Source of the DNA: Pseudomonadota bacterium
GTDB lineage: Bacteria; Pseudomonadota; Gammaproteobacteria; Steroidobacterales; JBCBZW01
Reading direction: 5' to 3'
DNA length: 64,000 nucleotides
NCBI GenBank assembly: GCA_039193195.1
Contig: JBCCWS010000013.1
Location: 1-64,000 of the forward strand
Of the stretch, positions 1-7,935 are shown piece by piece; the stretch's first letter is position 1; each line of letters starts with the position of its first letter. Below the pieces are notes generated by a model that saw only the letters and a program-made list of their open reading frames with translations, was not told the origin of the DNA and made no database searches. The position numbers and the translations under genes were made by a program.

Positions 1-93
1 AGCAAAACACGGGGTGGCGCGCAGTGGAAGGCGCGCAGGCGTACTCAGCAGTACGTGTCGAGCACCTGCAACGAGCACGCGCCGTGTTTTGCT
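1..93. repeat. Inverted-repeat element with central hairpin
   Basis: The first twelve bases (AGCAAAACACGG) are matched perfectly in inverse orientation at 82-93. In the middle, CGTACT at 40-45 pairs with AGTACG at 50-55 around a four-base loop. The whole can fold into a cruciform or stem-loop and contains no open reading frame. It could be a dispersed intergenic palindrome (REP/MITE-like). The left end coincides with the window edge, so it may be longer. Seen directly: the repeats. Inferred: the mobile or dispersed nature. Confidence 0.6.
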
Positions 94-135
94 GTGTCTC
101 GGCGGCCGCAGTAGAAGACTCATGAATAATCCAGG

Positions 136-300
136 CTAGTGTCCTGAGTTGGAAGTTCGTTGATGAATTCGCAGGCGAGTTTTTGTCCCTGAGCGCGGCG
201 CGAGGACGAGCGTGGCAGGTCCCACGGGAGGAGGAGCACCGTGTTCAGGGGCGAAAACGTGCCGCGAAGTCATCAACGAACTTCTAACTCAGGACACTAG
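136..300. repeat. MITE-like element with long terminal inverted repeats
   Basis: Bases 136-166 and 270-300 form a 31-base inverted repeat with one mismatch. Weaker complementarity continues inward for about 25 more bases on each side, so most of the 165 bp could fold on itself. There is no coding capacity. Each end carries CTAG, and a further CTAG follows at 301-304, which would fit a four-base target duplication, although CTAG is itself palindromic and so the evidence is weak. A non-autonomous transposable element (MITE) is the likeliest reading. No transposase is present to name its family. Confidence 0.7.
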
Positions 301-790
301 CTAGTGGGCCGCTTGGAAAATAAGGTGGACGCTCAGCGAGTAGCACCAACAGAGGCAAGCAAAACAGCGCGAAGACACGCAATAGGTAGCTACGGGCGAG
401 CACGCTACCGGTCTGCAGACCACCCACGATGAGCACGATCAGCGGAAGCTGGTATGGCGAGGCCACAAGTGCCAGAAGGCGCAACCCGCTCCCCAGTAGC
501 ATCCGTTCAGGCACGAGGAGATCTCCAGCCAACGGGTCCATGCACCGAGGCGCAAGGGAGCCTCGCCCCGGCTAGCATAGCGGCGCAGCTGGATTTCTCG
601 GATTACCAGAAGCAGCACGCCCACGGCGGCTCAGGTGAGTAACCAGGCGTGATCCGCGGTGCCCCAGAAGCTGATCAACAGCCGTGCCAGGCAGAAACCA
701 TTCGAGAGGTAAGCGCTTCGCGTCTGGCCAAACATCAGGTCCACGCATCGACGCTGGAACCTGGGATCGTGGGTGCTCTGATTGGCGTCG
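301..790 (-). pseudogene. Decayed membrane sensor region of a signalling protein (fragment)
   Basis: Read on the minus strand, the remnant begins near 790 (...FQRRCVDLMFGQTRSAYLSN...), continues with hydrophobic helices, and has an in-frame TGA at 631-633 where a tryptophan codon would restore the frame (...HAWLLT/AAVGVLLLVI...). After ...CYWGAGC near 480-500 it shifts frame into ...SPYQLPLIVLIVGGLQTG... and another helix, then runs into the inverted-repeat element at 300, where it meets a stop. The pattern resembles the multi-helix N-terminal sensor region of diguanylate cyclases and hybrid kinases. No GGDEF, EAL or kinase domain remains. The family assignment is recollection of the pattern, not a search result. 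Confidence 0.5.
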
Positions 791-872
791 ACGCGGTGCT
801 GCTGTGGGGGATATACGTCCACCGGTAAGTCTATCGACTCCGCACCGGACGGCTTGAGCCAACTGATCCATG

Positions 873-908
873 AAAAAAAGGGGTGCCCGCCGTTGGCAGA
901 CACCCCTT
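873..908 (-). terminator. Rho-independent terminator of the DUF4397 gene
   Basis: AAGGGGTG at 878-885 pairs with CACCCCTT at 901-908 (8 bp, 15-base loop). On the minus strand the stem is followed directly by a run of T (873-879 read in reverse). It lies 48 bp beyond the stop of the gene at 956-2425 and is oriented to end it. Confidence 0.85.
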
Positions 909-955
909 ACACCATGGAGACCACAGCCGCCGGAGCGGGTCGGCGGCCCTCAGCC

Positions 956-2425
956 TCAGTCGGCGAAGTCGTCGAAGAGGATCAAGCCGAGGGGCGCGCC
1001 ACCGCCCTGCGCATCACGCGCGACGGCCGTGTAGGTGCCGCCTGCTTCGACGGTGATCACGATCGGGCCAATCGCCGCATCGGTGGTACCGGTCGGCGTG
1101 ACCGTGACCTCGTAGTCGCCCGGTGCGAGCGGCACGTAGCCCGTATCGGCGCGGAAGGGCACGGCCGCAAAGGCCGGATCGATGGTGGCGATATCCGTCT
1201 GCGGTGCGGCGACGTAGATATCGACCTCACCTGCGGCGGGCGAGCCGTGCACGATGCGCACGCGCGCGTCCGTCGCGATCGGGCGATCGTCATCTTCGAG
1301 CACCAGCAGCGAGAAGTCGGCAAGCAGCCCCGTGGCGAGCACCGTGTACTCGACACCGCGCTCGAGATCGACATCGTCGCCCATGCCGTCACCGTTGACC
1401 GCCATCGTGTTGCCGGCCGGCGTGACCTTCACGTTGATGCCAATGCTCGGATCACCTGCCTCGAGCGCGACATCAAGGAAGTCGGTGAAGGCTGGGAAGG
1501 CCAGCTCGCTCACGGCGGGGTTGTCGAAATCATCGTTGACCACTACATCCACTGGCGGAGCGTCGGGCGAGGCGTGCACGACGCGCAGAGACGCCGGCGT
1601 AGCGGTATCAAACACTTCGATTCCGTCCGGCAGGGCGCCCGAGGCATCGATCGCAGCAAGGGTGATTGGGGCGGCGCCGGTGGCGGTGTTGTTGACCGCG
1701 TAGATCTGCAGGTCGAGTCCAGCGGTCAGACTAATCGTGCCGGAGTCGAAGACGACGCTGGCGATGTCACCGGCGAGGGTGACACGGATCTGGTAATCGC
1801 CCGCAGGCACTTCCACCTGACCGGTGAACTCACCGAACTCGAAGGAGGTGAGCGGGTCGCCAGCTGCCGCGAGGTCCGCATCAGGCGCTGTGACGAATAC
1901 GTCCACTGCAGGGGCATCCGGTGAGGCGTGCACGACTTGCACGCGCACGTTGCCTGCGGTGACGGGGGCCACGGGGTTGGCGATCACGATCGGGGCGATG
2001 GTCGCCACCGAACCGATCGCGGCGATCGTGTATTCCGTGTCTGCCAAAAGCTCCACGGCCGTCGGCATGATCACGGTGACCTCTCCGCCCGCGGTCAGCG
2101 CGTTGACGGAGAACTCGGTGGTGACCGCATCCACCTCGGCAAAGGCCGTGCCCGCCTTGAACGCAATGTCTTCGAAGACTACGTTGCCATCGGCGAGTGC
2201 ATCGACGTCCGGCGCATCGGCAACTGCGTGGAACACACGCGCGAGTGCGGTACCAACGGGGTCTTCACCACCGTCGTCGCCGTCGTCGACGACTTCTTCC
2301 TCGTCGTCATCATCGTCGTCATCGAAGATATCGCAGCCGGCGGTGCCGAAGACCAGAACGGACGCGAGCGCCATCGTGGCGAAGTGGCGCCACCAGGGCG
2401 TACTGGCGGTCGTGGAGTAGCTCAT
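956..2425 (-). CDS. DUF4397 repeat lipoprotein
   Basis: This 489-residue lipoprotein has a signal peptide ending in a lipobox (GTAGC, Cys about residue 30), followed by a strongly acidic linker of Asp and Glu. The body holds four related repeats, each opening with a version of RVVHASPDAPxVDV (FHAVADAPDVDAL, VVHASPDAPAVDVFV, VVHASPDAPPVDVVV, IVHGSPAAGEVDIYV), the hallmark of DUF4397 domains, which are beta-sandwich extracytoplasmic modules of unknown function. The residue after the lipidated Cys is Asp, which under the E. coli +2 rule favours inner-membrane retention. A good AGGAGG precedes the ATG. It appears monocistronic, with its own terminator downstream. Confidence 0.9.
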   Translation of the reverse strand: MSYSTTASTPWWRHFATMALASVLVFGTAGCDIFDDDDDDDEEEVVDDGDDGGEDPVGTALARVFHAVADAPDVDALADGNVVFEDIAFKAGTAFAEVDAVTTEFSVNALTAGGEVTVIMPTAVELLADTEYTIAAIGSVATIAPIVIANPVAPVTAGNVRVQVVHASPDAPAVDVFVTAPDADLAAAGDPLTSFEFGEFTGQVEVPAGDYQIRVTLAGDIASVVFDSGTISLTAGLDLQIYAVNNTATGAAPITLAAIDASGALPDGIEVFDTATPASLRVVHASPDAPPVDVVVNDDFDNPAVSELAFPAFTDFLDVALEAGDPSIGINVKVTPAGNTMAVNGDGMGDDVDLERGVEYTVLATGLLADFSLLVLEDDDRPIATDARVRIVHGSPAAGEVDIYVAAPQTDIATIDPAFAAVPFRADTGYVPLAPGDYEVTVTPTGTTDAAIGPIVITVEAGGTYTAVARDAQGGGAPLGLILFDDFAD

Positions 2426-2555
2426 CTAAACCTCCTCAAAGACAAACAAAGGGTGTCGGGCAGAGGTTTCGAGAGCAAAGGAAGAATGGTTTTAGGTGAA
2501 TTCCATCTACGTAATCGACGAGCGGCAGACGGCTAGCGATAGACGGTGAAACCAC

Positions 2556-3005
2556 TCACCTAACTAATAAATTCACAAGGTCACGGTCTTGAAAAGCGAG
2601 GGCCAGGGTTGCGAATGCGGCGCCATGGTAGGCCGCCGCCGCCTGCGGCACGCGAACCAACATCACGATGAGCAGGGCCGTCGACAGCAGCAACGTTGCG
2701 CCCGCGACGTACGCCGCAGCCTGAGCAACATCCACCTCCGCGCCGAGGCGCCACCACACACCGGCAGCTACCAGGAGACTGAGCCCAAGCTTCACAACGC
2801 CCATAAAGCGCAAGAGGTTCGCGAGTTCGGGATCGGCAAAGTCATCAGCAGCCCCTACGGCCACCATCGAGGTCAGCGCAGCAGCAAGCGCCATCCCCAC
2901 GAGCAAGCAGACGCGCGCGGACGTCATTAGGGAGATCGGCACACGCACGACCGCCGGTGACTGCTCGAGCGGAACGAGCGGAATCTCATCGCGGGATATC
3001 GCCAT
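2556..3005 (-). CDS. Small multi-helix membrane protein, unknown function
   Basis: I do not recognise this 149-residue protein. After a short polar N-terminus (MAISRDEIPLVPLEQ) it has three clear hydrophobic helices (roughly residues 22-52, 63-88 and 97-122) and a weaker fourth segment near the C-terminus. The start is set by AAGGAGG eight bases upstream of the ATG at 3005; an upstream in-frame start at 3101 lacks such a site. It lies 116 bp downstream of der on the same strand. A hairpin overlaps the ribosome binding site (separate entry). Confidence 0.7.
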   Translation of the reverse strand: MAISRDEIPLVPLEQSPAVVRVPISLMTSARVCLLVGMALAAALTSMVAVGAADDFADPELANLLRFMGVVKLGLSLLVAAGVWWRLGAEVDVAQAAAYVAGATLLLSTALLIVMLVRVPQAAAAYHGAAFATLALAFQDRDLVNLLVR

Positions 3006-3008
3006 CGC

Positions 3009-3047
3009 GGGTGCCTCCTTGGCGAGCTGGCCGAGCGCCAAGCACCC
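3009..3047 (-). promoter_or_regulatory. Hairpin overlapping the ribosome binding site of the small membrane protein
   Basis: CTTGGCG and CGCCAAG (3018-3024 and 3036-3042) form a perfect 7-bp stem around an 11-base loop, extended by GGGTG/CACCC after a small bulge. In the minus-strand transcript the AAGGAGG ribosome binding site lies in the 3' arm and its bulge, three bases before the start codon region. The structure could hold back translation, or act as a weak transcription end after der; no T-run follows. The pairing is seen; the role is inferred. Confidence 0.4.
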
Positions 3048-3121
3048 TGCCTGACGTCCCCTACCGGCAGTGTACACGTGCGTGCGCGGGATGCGGTCCA
3101 TGCAACGTAACGCGCCTACAG

Positions 3122-4555
3122 CTACTTCTTTTTCTGCTTTACGTGCTTCATGAGCCGCTTGCGCTTGGCCTCCTGGCGCGGAGTGAGCTTGTTGCGCCGC
3201 CCGGCAAAGGGGTTGTCGGTCGTTCGCAACTCCACCCGCACAGGCGTGCCTTGCAGCTGAAAGCGATCGCGGAAGAAATTCACTAAGTAACGCTGGTAGT
3301 TACGCGGCAGGCGATCTGCCTGGGTGCCGTGAATGACGATGATCGGTGGGTTGCGCCCGCCCTGATGGGCATAGCGCAAGCGAGGTCGGCGCCCGCGCAC
3401 CGTGGGTGGCGGATGCGCCTGCAGGGCATCTTCCAGGGCGCGGGTCACCTCCGCCGTGCCAAGCTCGCGCACAGCTGCGGAGAACGCCTTGCGCACCGAG
3501 CCGAGCAAATCGCCCACACCTGTGCCGTGCAGGGCAGAGATGAGGTGGCGTGGTGCGAAATCGAGAAACGGCAGCTTCACGTCGATCTGCCGTCGCACGT
3601 CGTCTCGCTTATCCGGTGAAAGACCGTCCCACTTGTTGATTGCCACTATCGTGGCTCGGCCGCGCTCGAGGGCCAAACCCAAAAGGTTCGCATCGAGGTC
3701 CGTGACCCCTACCCGTGCATCGACCATAGCGATCACGACGTTCGCGTTCTCCACGGCTTGCAGCGTCTTCACCACGCTGAACTTCTCGATAGTCTCGTTT
3801 ACCTTCGAGCGGCGACGGACGCCGGCCGTATCCACCAACTCGAAGCGTTGGCCGTGGCGCTCGAAGGGAATGCATACGGCGTCGCGCGTGGTGCCCGGCG
3901 TGTCACTAGCGAGCACACGTTCATCGCCGAGCAACCGGTTCACGAGGGTCGATTTGCCTGCGTTCGGGCGCCCGAGCAAGGCGATACGAATCGCCTCAGG
4001 ATCGCGACGGGAGAGCAGACCCTGCTCGCTGTTGGCATCGCCTGTCTGCGGCGCAGCACCTTCCTCGGGGAGCTCGCTGATCACTGCCTCCATCAGCGCA
4101 CGCAAGCCCTGATGGTGAGCCGCAGAAATGGAGGCCGCGTCCGCGATGCCGAACCGCTGGAAGTCCGCTGCGGCCATCTCGTGCGCCAGACCCTCCGCCT
4201 TATTCACGACTAACCATAAGCACTGCGCGCGGCGGCGCAGAAGCGCGGCGGCTTGCTCATCAGCTGCGGTGCAGCCTTCGCGGGCATCGGTGACGAAGAG
4301 CACCGCGTCCGCTTCATCCAGGGCACGTAGGGTCTGTTCGGCCATCAAGCCATCTAGGCCATCTTGCTCCCCCGACAGGCCACCCGTATCGATCACTATG
4401 TAGGGTCGCGGGCCGATACGTCCGTAGCCATACTGGCGGTCGCGCGTAAGGCCAGGGTAGTCCGCCACCAGAGCATCTCGCGTGCGGGTCAGGGCATTGA
4501 AGAGAGTCGACTTGCCCACGTTTGGCCGGCCGACTAAGGCGATAACGGGCAGCAT
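3122..4555 (-). CDS. der: Ribosome biogenesis GTPase Der (EngA)
   Basis: Der is an essential GTPase with two consecutive G domains that acts in 50S ribosomal subunit assembly. Both P-loops are visible: GRPNVGKST right after the start and GRPNAGKST near residue 200, each followed by switch (DTGG/DTAG) and NKWD/NKAE motifs. The KH-like C-terminal domain ends in a lysine-rich tail. The start is placed at MLPVIALVGRPNVG, which matches the family's usual beginning and gives 477 residues; the frame stays open further upstream. It is the last gene of the hisS-yfgM-bamB-der block, separated from bamB by about 195 bp. Confidence 0.95.
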   Translation of the reverse strand: MLPVIALVGRPNVGKSTLFNALTRTRDALVADYPGLTRDRQYGYGRIGPRPYIVIDTGGLSGEQDGLDGLMAEQTLRALDEADAVLFVTDAREGCTAADEQAAALLRRRAQCLWLVVNKAEGLAHEMAAADFQRFGIADAASISAAHHQGLRALMEAVISELPEEGAAPQTGDANSEQGLLSRRDPEAIRIALLGRPNAGKSTLVNRLLGDERVLASDTPGTTRDAVCIPFERHGQRFELVDTAGVRRRSKVNETIEKFSVVKTLQAVENANVVIAMVDARVGVTDLDANLLGLALERGRATIVAINKWDGLSPDKRDDVRRQIDVKLPFLDFAPRHLISALHGTGVGDLLGSVRKAFSAAVRELGTAEVTRALEDALQAHPPPTVRGRRPRLRYAHQGGRNPPIIVIHGTQADRLPRNYQRYLVNFFRDRFQLQGTPVRVELRTTDNPFAGRRNKLTPRQEAKRKRLMKHVKQKKK

Positions 4556-4750
4556 CAGCCTGCCGCTCGATGGCGCCGGTGCGGCATGACGTGCGCCAAC
4601 GGCGCGTTGCATGGGTCGAGCTGCCGACAACCTACAACCAGCGATGCAAGTCGCGCGGCTTCGCTAGCCCTGCCTACGGACAGATGTGCGCCACGCGCTG
4701 AGCGCGTTGCCGGTACGCAGCAATGGTGGGCGGATTTGCGCAGAGGTTTC

Positions 4751-5929
4751 CTAGCTCTCGTCGCGCAGGGCCAGCGCGTGCAGGCTGCCACTGTCGGTTT
4801 GCACGAATACCAACTCATCGAGCACCGTCGGCGATGCGCTGATGGGGGTGTCGCCAAGACGCTCACGCGCCACGATTAGCCCCGTCTCGTAATCGATCCA
4901 GTGCAGGTAGCCTTCGAAATCACCCACCACGACGTAGCGCCCGGAGGTGACCGGACCGGTGGTCTTGCGCCGACGCAGGTCTTGGTTGACCCACCGGTTG
5001 GCGCCGTTAGAGCGATCGACGGACCGCACGTTACCTTCATCGTCGGTGATGTAAATGCGACTCCAGTCCAGGCCGGGCCGCTGATGACCGGAGATTTCCA
5101 GGGTCCAGGCGATCTGCCCGGTAGGCACCGAGAGAAGCGCCAACTGAGACTGATAGCCGAGGACGTAGGCGTCATCGCCCACCACGCGAATGTCCGCATC
5201 GATATCGGCCAAACGGTCGATCACCGTGCGCCCCCCCTCGGGCAGGAAGGAGACGTCCCAGATGATCTCGCCCGTGCGCAGCTCCGTGGCCAGCACGGAA
5301 CCGTCATCGAAGCCGGCGACCACGCGCGTGCCGCTGGCAGCGGGCGCTGCGTTGCCGCGTAGGCTCAACGCCGGCACCTCGCGCTTGACGACCCAGCGCT
5401 CGATGCTGTCCTCCACATCGAGCGCCAATAGGCGACCGTCCACCGTGCGCACGACCACCAGCCCACCGACGATCAACGGCGTGGCCAGCACCTCTGCGCC
5501 GATGTTCCGCTGCCACAGGACGGTGCCGTCAGTGGCGTTGAGCACGGCGAGATCGCCGTCGTTGGAACCGACGGCGAGGCGCTCATCGCCGTATCCGGGT
5601 CCGGCGGCGAGGGGCAGCTTGGTCTGGGACGACCAACGACGCTCACCATTGCGAGCATCGAAGGCGTGCACTTCGCCGTTGTGGCCGGCGGCGTACACGA
5701 GCGTGCCGTCAGAGACGGGGCGCAGCTGGAGATTGAGGCTCTCACCGCTTCCACCGACCTTCGCTGACCACAAGCGCTTCACGCGTAAGGGGTCTTTCAG
5801 ATCGACCAGCGCAGTGGGCAGCAGGTCCTCGTTGATCTTGTTACCACCGCAACCGGCCAGGCCCATCGCCAGCACCAGCGCGCTGGCGGCGATGGCGAGC
5901 CAGCGGGTCGCGAACTCAGGACTCCGCAT
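4751..5929 (-). CDS. bamB: Outer membrane assembly lipoprotein BamB
   Basis: BamB is the beta-propeller lipoprotein of the BAM complex that inserts beta-barrel proteins into the outer membrane. The 392-residue product begins with a signal peptide and lipobox (GLAGC, Gly at +2, compatible with outer-membrane sorting). It then shows repeated PQQ-like blades (VHAFDARNGERRW, LAVLNATDGTVLWQ, LLALDVEDSIERW, VLATELRTGEIIW, LALLSVPTGQIAW). Its start overlaps the yfgM stop by 14 bp, which implies cotranscription and the standard hisS-yfgM-bamB-der order. Confidence 0.95.
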   Translation of the reverse strand: MRSPEFATRWLAIAASALVLAMGLAGCGGNKINEDLLPTALVDLKDPLRVKRLWSAKVGGSGESLNLQLRPVSDGTLVYAAGHNGEVHAFDARNGERRWSSQTKLPLAAGPGYGDERLAVGSNDGDLAVLNATDGTVLWQRNIGAEVLATPLIVGGLVVVRTVDGRLLALDVEDSIERWVVKREVPALSLRGNAAPAASGTRVVAGFDDGSVLATELRTGEIIWDVSFLPEGGRTVIDRLADIDADIRVVGDDAYVLGYQSQLALLSVPTGQIAWTLEISGHQRPGLDWSRIYITDDEGNVRSVDRSNGANRWVNQDLRRRKTTGPVTSGRYVVVGDFEGYLHWIDYETGLIVARERLGDTPISASPTVLDELVFVQTDSGSLHALALRDES

Positions 5930-6608
5930 CGTCAGCAGCAGACTCGGTGACGTCCGTATCGACCTCGGGTGCAGGTCCCAGGGCCGCCAGCTTCAGCTCC
6001 AGGGCGCCGCTGCTGCTCGCGCCGCTGCTTGCTAACACTGCTAGGGCGTCCGTGTAGGCCGTGCGCGCCGCCTCCGTGCGACCGAGCTGAGATAGGGCAT
6101 CGCCGCGCAGCTCCAAATGCCGGGGCTTGAAGGTCTCGCTAGGCGCGTTGGCATCGAGGAGCGCGAGCGCCTCCCGCGCGCGCTCATCACTCAGCAGCAC
6201 GCGCACCAGGCGGCTACGGCCCACCTCCACGATCGAGCCGTCACTCTCCTCAGCAATCGCTCGCTCGAGCGTGCCCGCCGCACCTGCCAAGTCACCGGCA
6301 TCCACCTGCAGGCGGGCGGCAGCGAACAGGGCCTGGGTCTCGTAGGGGCTGGAGGCGAATTGCTCTCCCAGCTGGGCGGCCAAGCTTTGCACTTGGTCCA
6401 GGTCTTCACGCTCGAGAGCGTCGAGCACGTCCTGGTACACGATAGAGGCGGCCTCCAAATTGCTCTCGCGGCTGTCCTTGTACCACTGGAAGCCGAACAG
6501 GCCACCGAGGCCGACCACCACACCCATGACGAGGACCGCTCCATTCTCCTGGAACCATCGCTTGAGCGCTTCTGCGCGCTCCTCGTCAGTCATCATCTCA
6601 TCGACCAC
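5916..6608 (-). CDS. yfgM: YfgM-family periplasmic chaperone-like TPR protein
   Basis: YfgM is an inner-membrane protein with a large periplasmic TPR domain that associates with SecYEG and periplasmic chaperones in E. coli. Here a short cytoplasmic segment (MTDEERAEALKRWFQENGA) precedes one transmembrane helix (VLVMGVVVGLGGLFGFQWY) and then TPR-type helices. I chose the GTG at 6608 because AGGAG lies seven bases upstream, giving 230 residues; ATG codons a few residues later are alternatives. It sits between hisS and bamB, as in many gammaproteobacteria. Confidence 0.85.
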   Translation of the reverse strand: MVDEMMTDEERAEALKRWFQENGAVLVMGVVVGLGGLFGFQWYKDSRESNLEAASIVYQDVLDALEREDLDQVQSLAAQLGEQFASSPYETQALFAAARLQVDAGDLAGAAGTLERAIAEESDGSIVEVGRSRLVRVLLSDERAREALALLDANAPSETFKPRHLELRGDALSQLGRTEAARTAYTDALAVLASSGASSSGALELKLAALGPAPEVDTDVTESAADDAES

Positions 6609-6663
6609 GCCTAATACTCCTGCTAGTGCCGCGAGCCCGCCAGGGGGCCGCGTGCGCTGTTCT

Positions 6664-7935
6664 CTATTCGATCGTCTCGCGCAAGGCGTCGACCAAAGCG
6701 GCCGTTGCCACGCTGCGCTGCTCGCCGCCACCTTCGCGCAGCGGCTTCAACGCCACCTCATCGCGCTCGAGCTCCTGCTCGCCCATGATCAGTGCGTAGG
6801 CCGCACCGCTGCGGTCCGCCGCCTTCAGCTGTGCCTTAAACCCGCCCCCGCCACAGTGCTGGACGAGACGCAGCTCGGGCAGTTGATCGCGCAAGGTTTC
6901 GGCCAGACGCAGCATGGGCTGGGCCGTGCCCTCGCCCACGGCCACCGCGTATACCTGGGGCGCGAGCGCGGGTGCCTCATGCGCGCCAAGCTCGATTAGC
7001 TCCGCGACGCGCTCCAGCCCCATCGCCCAGCCAACGGCTGGCGTCGCTCGGCCGCCGATCACCTCGACCAGCCCGTCGTAGCGGCCCCCAGCGCAAACCG
7101 CCGCCTGCGCGCCGAGCTGGTCCGTCAACCACTCGAAGGCCGTGCGTGTGTAGTAATCCAACCCACGCACGAGCCGCGGGTTGACCGCGTATTCTATCCC
7201 GACCCGCTCCAGTAGGGCCTTGAGTTCGTCGAAATGATCGACCGACTCCGAGTCGAGATGTTCCGTCAGCTGCGGCGCAGCGGCCACGACTTCGGCCATC
7301 TGGGGGTTCTTGCTATCGAGTATTCGCAGCGGATTGGTGCCTAGGCGCCGCTGGCTGTCTTCATCGAGACGCTCGCGATGGGCTGAGAAATACTCCACCA
7401 GCACGTCGCGGTAGGCCGCCCGCGAAGCCACCGTGCCGAGCGAATTGATCTCCAGCCGAAGGCCTTTCAGGCCGAGGCGCTGCCAGATGCGCTGGGTGAG
7501 GATCAGCAGCTCTGCGTCGATGTCCGGACCGGGAAAGCCGAAGGTCTCCGCCCCTATCTGGTGGAACTGTCGGTAGCGACCACGCTGGGGCCGTTCGTGG
7601 CGAAACATCGGTCCGTGGTACCACAGGCGCTGGCGCTGATTGTGGAGCAACCCATTTTGGATACCCGCGCGCACGCAGCCCGCCGTGCCTTCTGGGCGCA
7701 GGCTAAGCTGGTCCCCGTCACGATCGGGAAAGGTGTACATCTCCTTCTCAACGATATCGGTGTGCTCGCCGACGGAGCGAGCGAACAACTCCGTTCGCTC
7801 TAGCAATGGCAGGCGTATCTCCTGGTAGCCGTAGGTAATCAGCGTGTCGGTGACTACCTGCTCCAGCCAGCGCCAGGTGGCCGTGTTCGGCGGCAGTAGG
7901 TCGCGGAAACCGCGCACGGACTGGATACTCTTCAT
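6664..7935 (-). CDS. hisS: Histidyl-tRNA synthetase
   Basis: This class II synthetase charges tRNA-His. The 423-residue protein starts MKSIQSVRGFRDLLP and contains motif 1 (ITYGYQEIRLPLLE), motif 2 (WYHGPMFRHERPQRGRYRQF), the HisA motif (VRGLDYYTRTAFE) and motif 3 (GGRYDGLVEVIGG...GWAMGLERV), followed by the anticodon-binding domain. The ATG overlaps the rodZ stop by four bases (ATGA). Length and motifs are normal. Confidence 0.97.
   Translation of the reverse strand: MKSIQSVRGFRDLLPPNTATWRWLEQVVTDTLITYGYQEIRLPLLERTELFARSVGEHTDIVEKEMYTFPDRDGDQLSLRPEGTAGCVRAGIQNGLLHNQRQRLWYHGPMFRHERPQRGRYRQFHQIGAETFGFPGPDIDAELLILTQRIWQRLGLKGLRLEINSLGTVASRAAYRDVLVEYFSAHRERLDEDSQRRLGTNPLRILDSKNPQMAEVVAAAPQLTEHLDSESVDHFDELKALLERVGIEYAVNPRLVRGLDYYTRTAFEWLTDQLGAQAAVCAGGRYDGLVEVIGGRATPAVGWAMGLERVAELIELGAHEAPALAPQVYAVAVGEGTAQPMLRLAETLRDQLPELRLVQHCGGGGFKAQLKAADRSGAAYALIMGEQELERDEVALKPLREGGGEQRSVATAALVDALRETIE

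Noticed and set aside
782-1924. 380-residue open frame on the plus strand
   Set aside because: It is antisense to the DUF4397 lipoprotein, is Arg/His/Asp-rich with no domain or ribosome binding site, and is explained by GC-rich codon bias.
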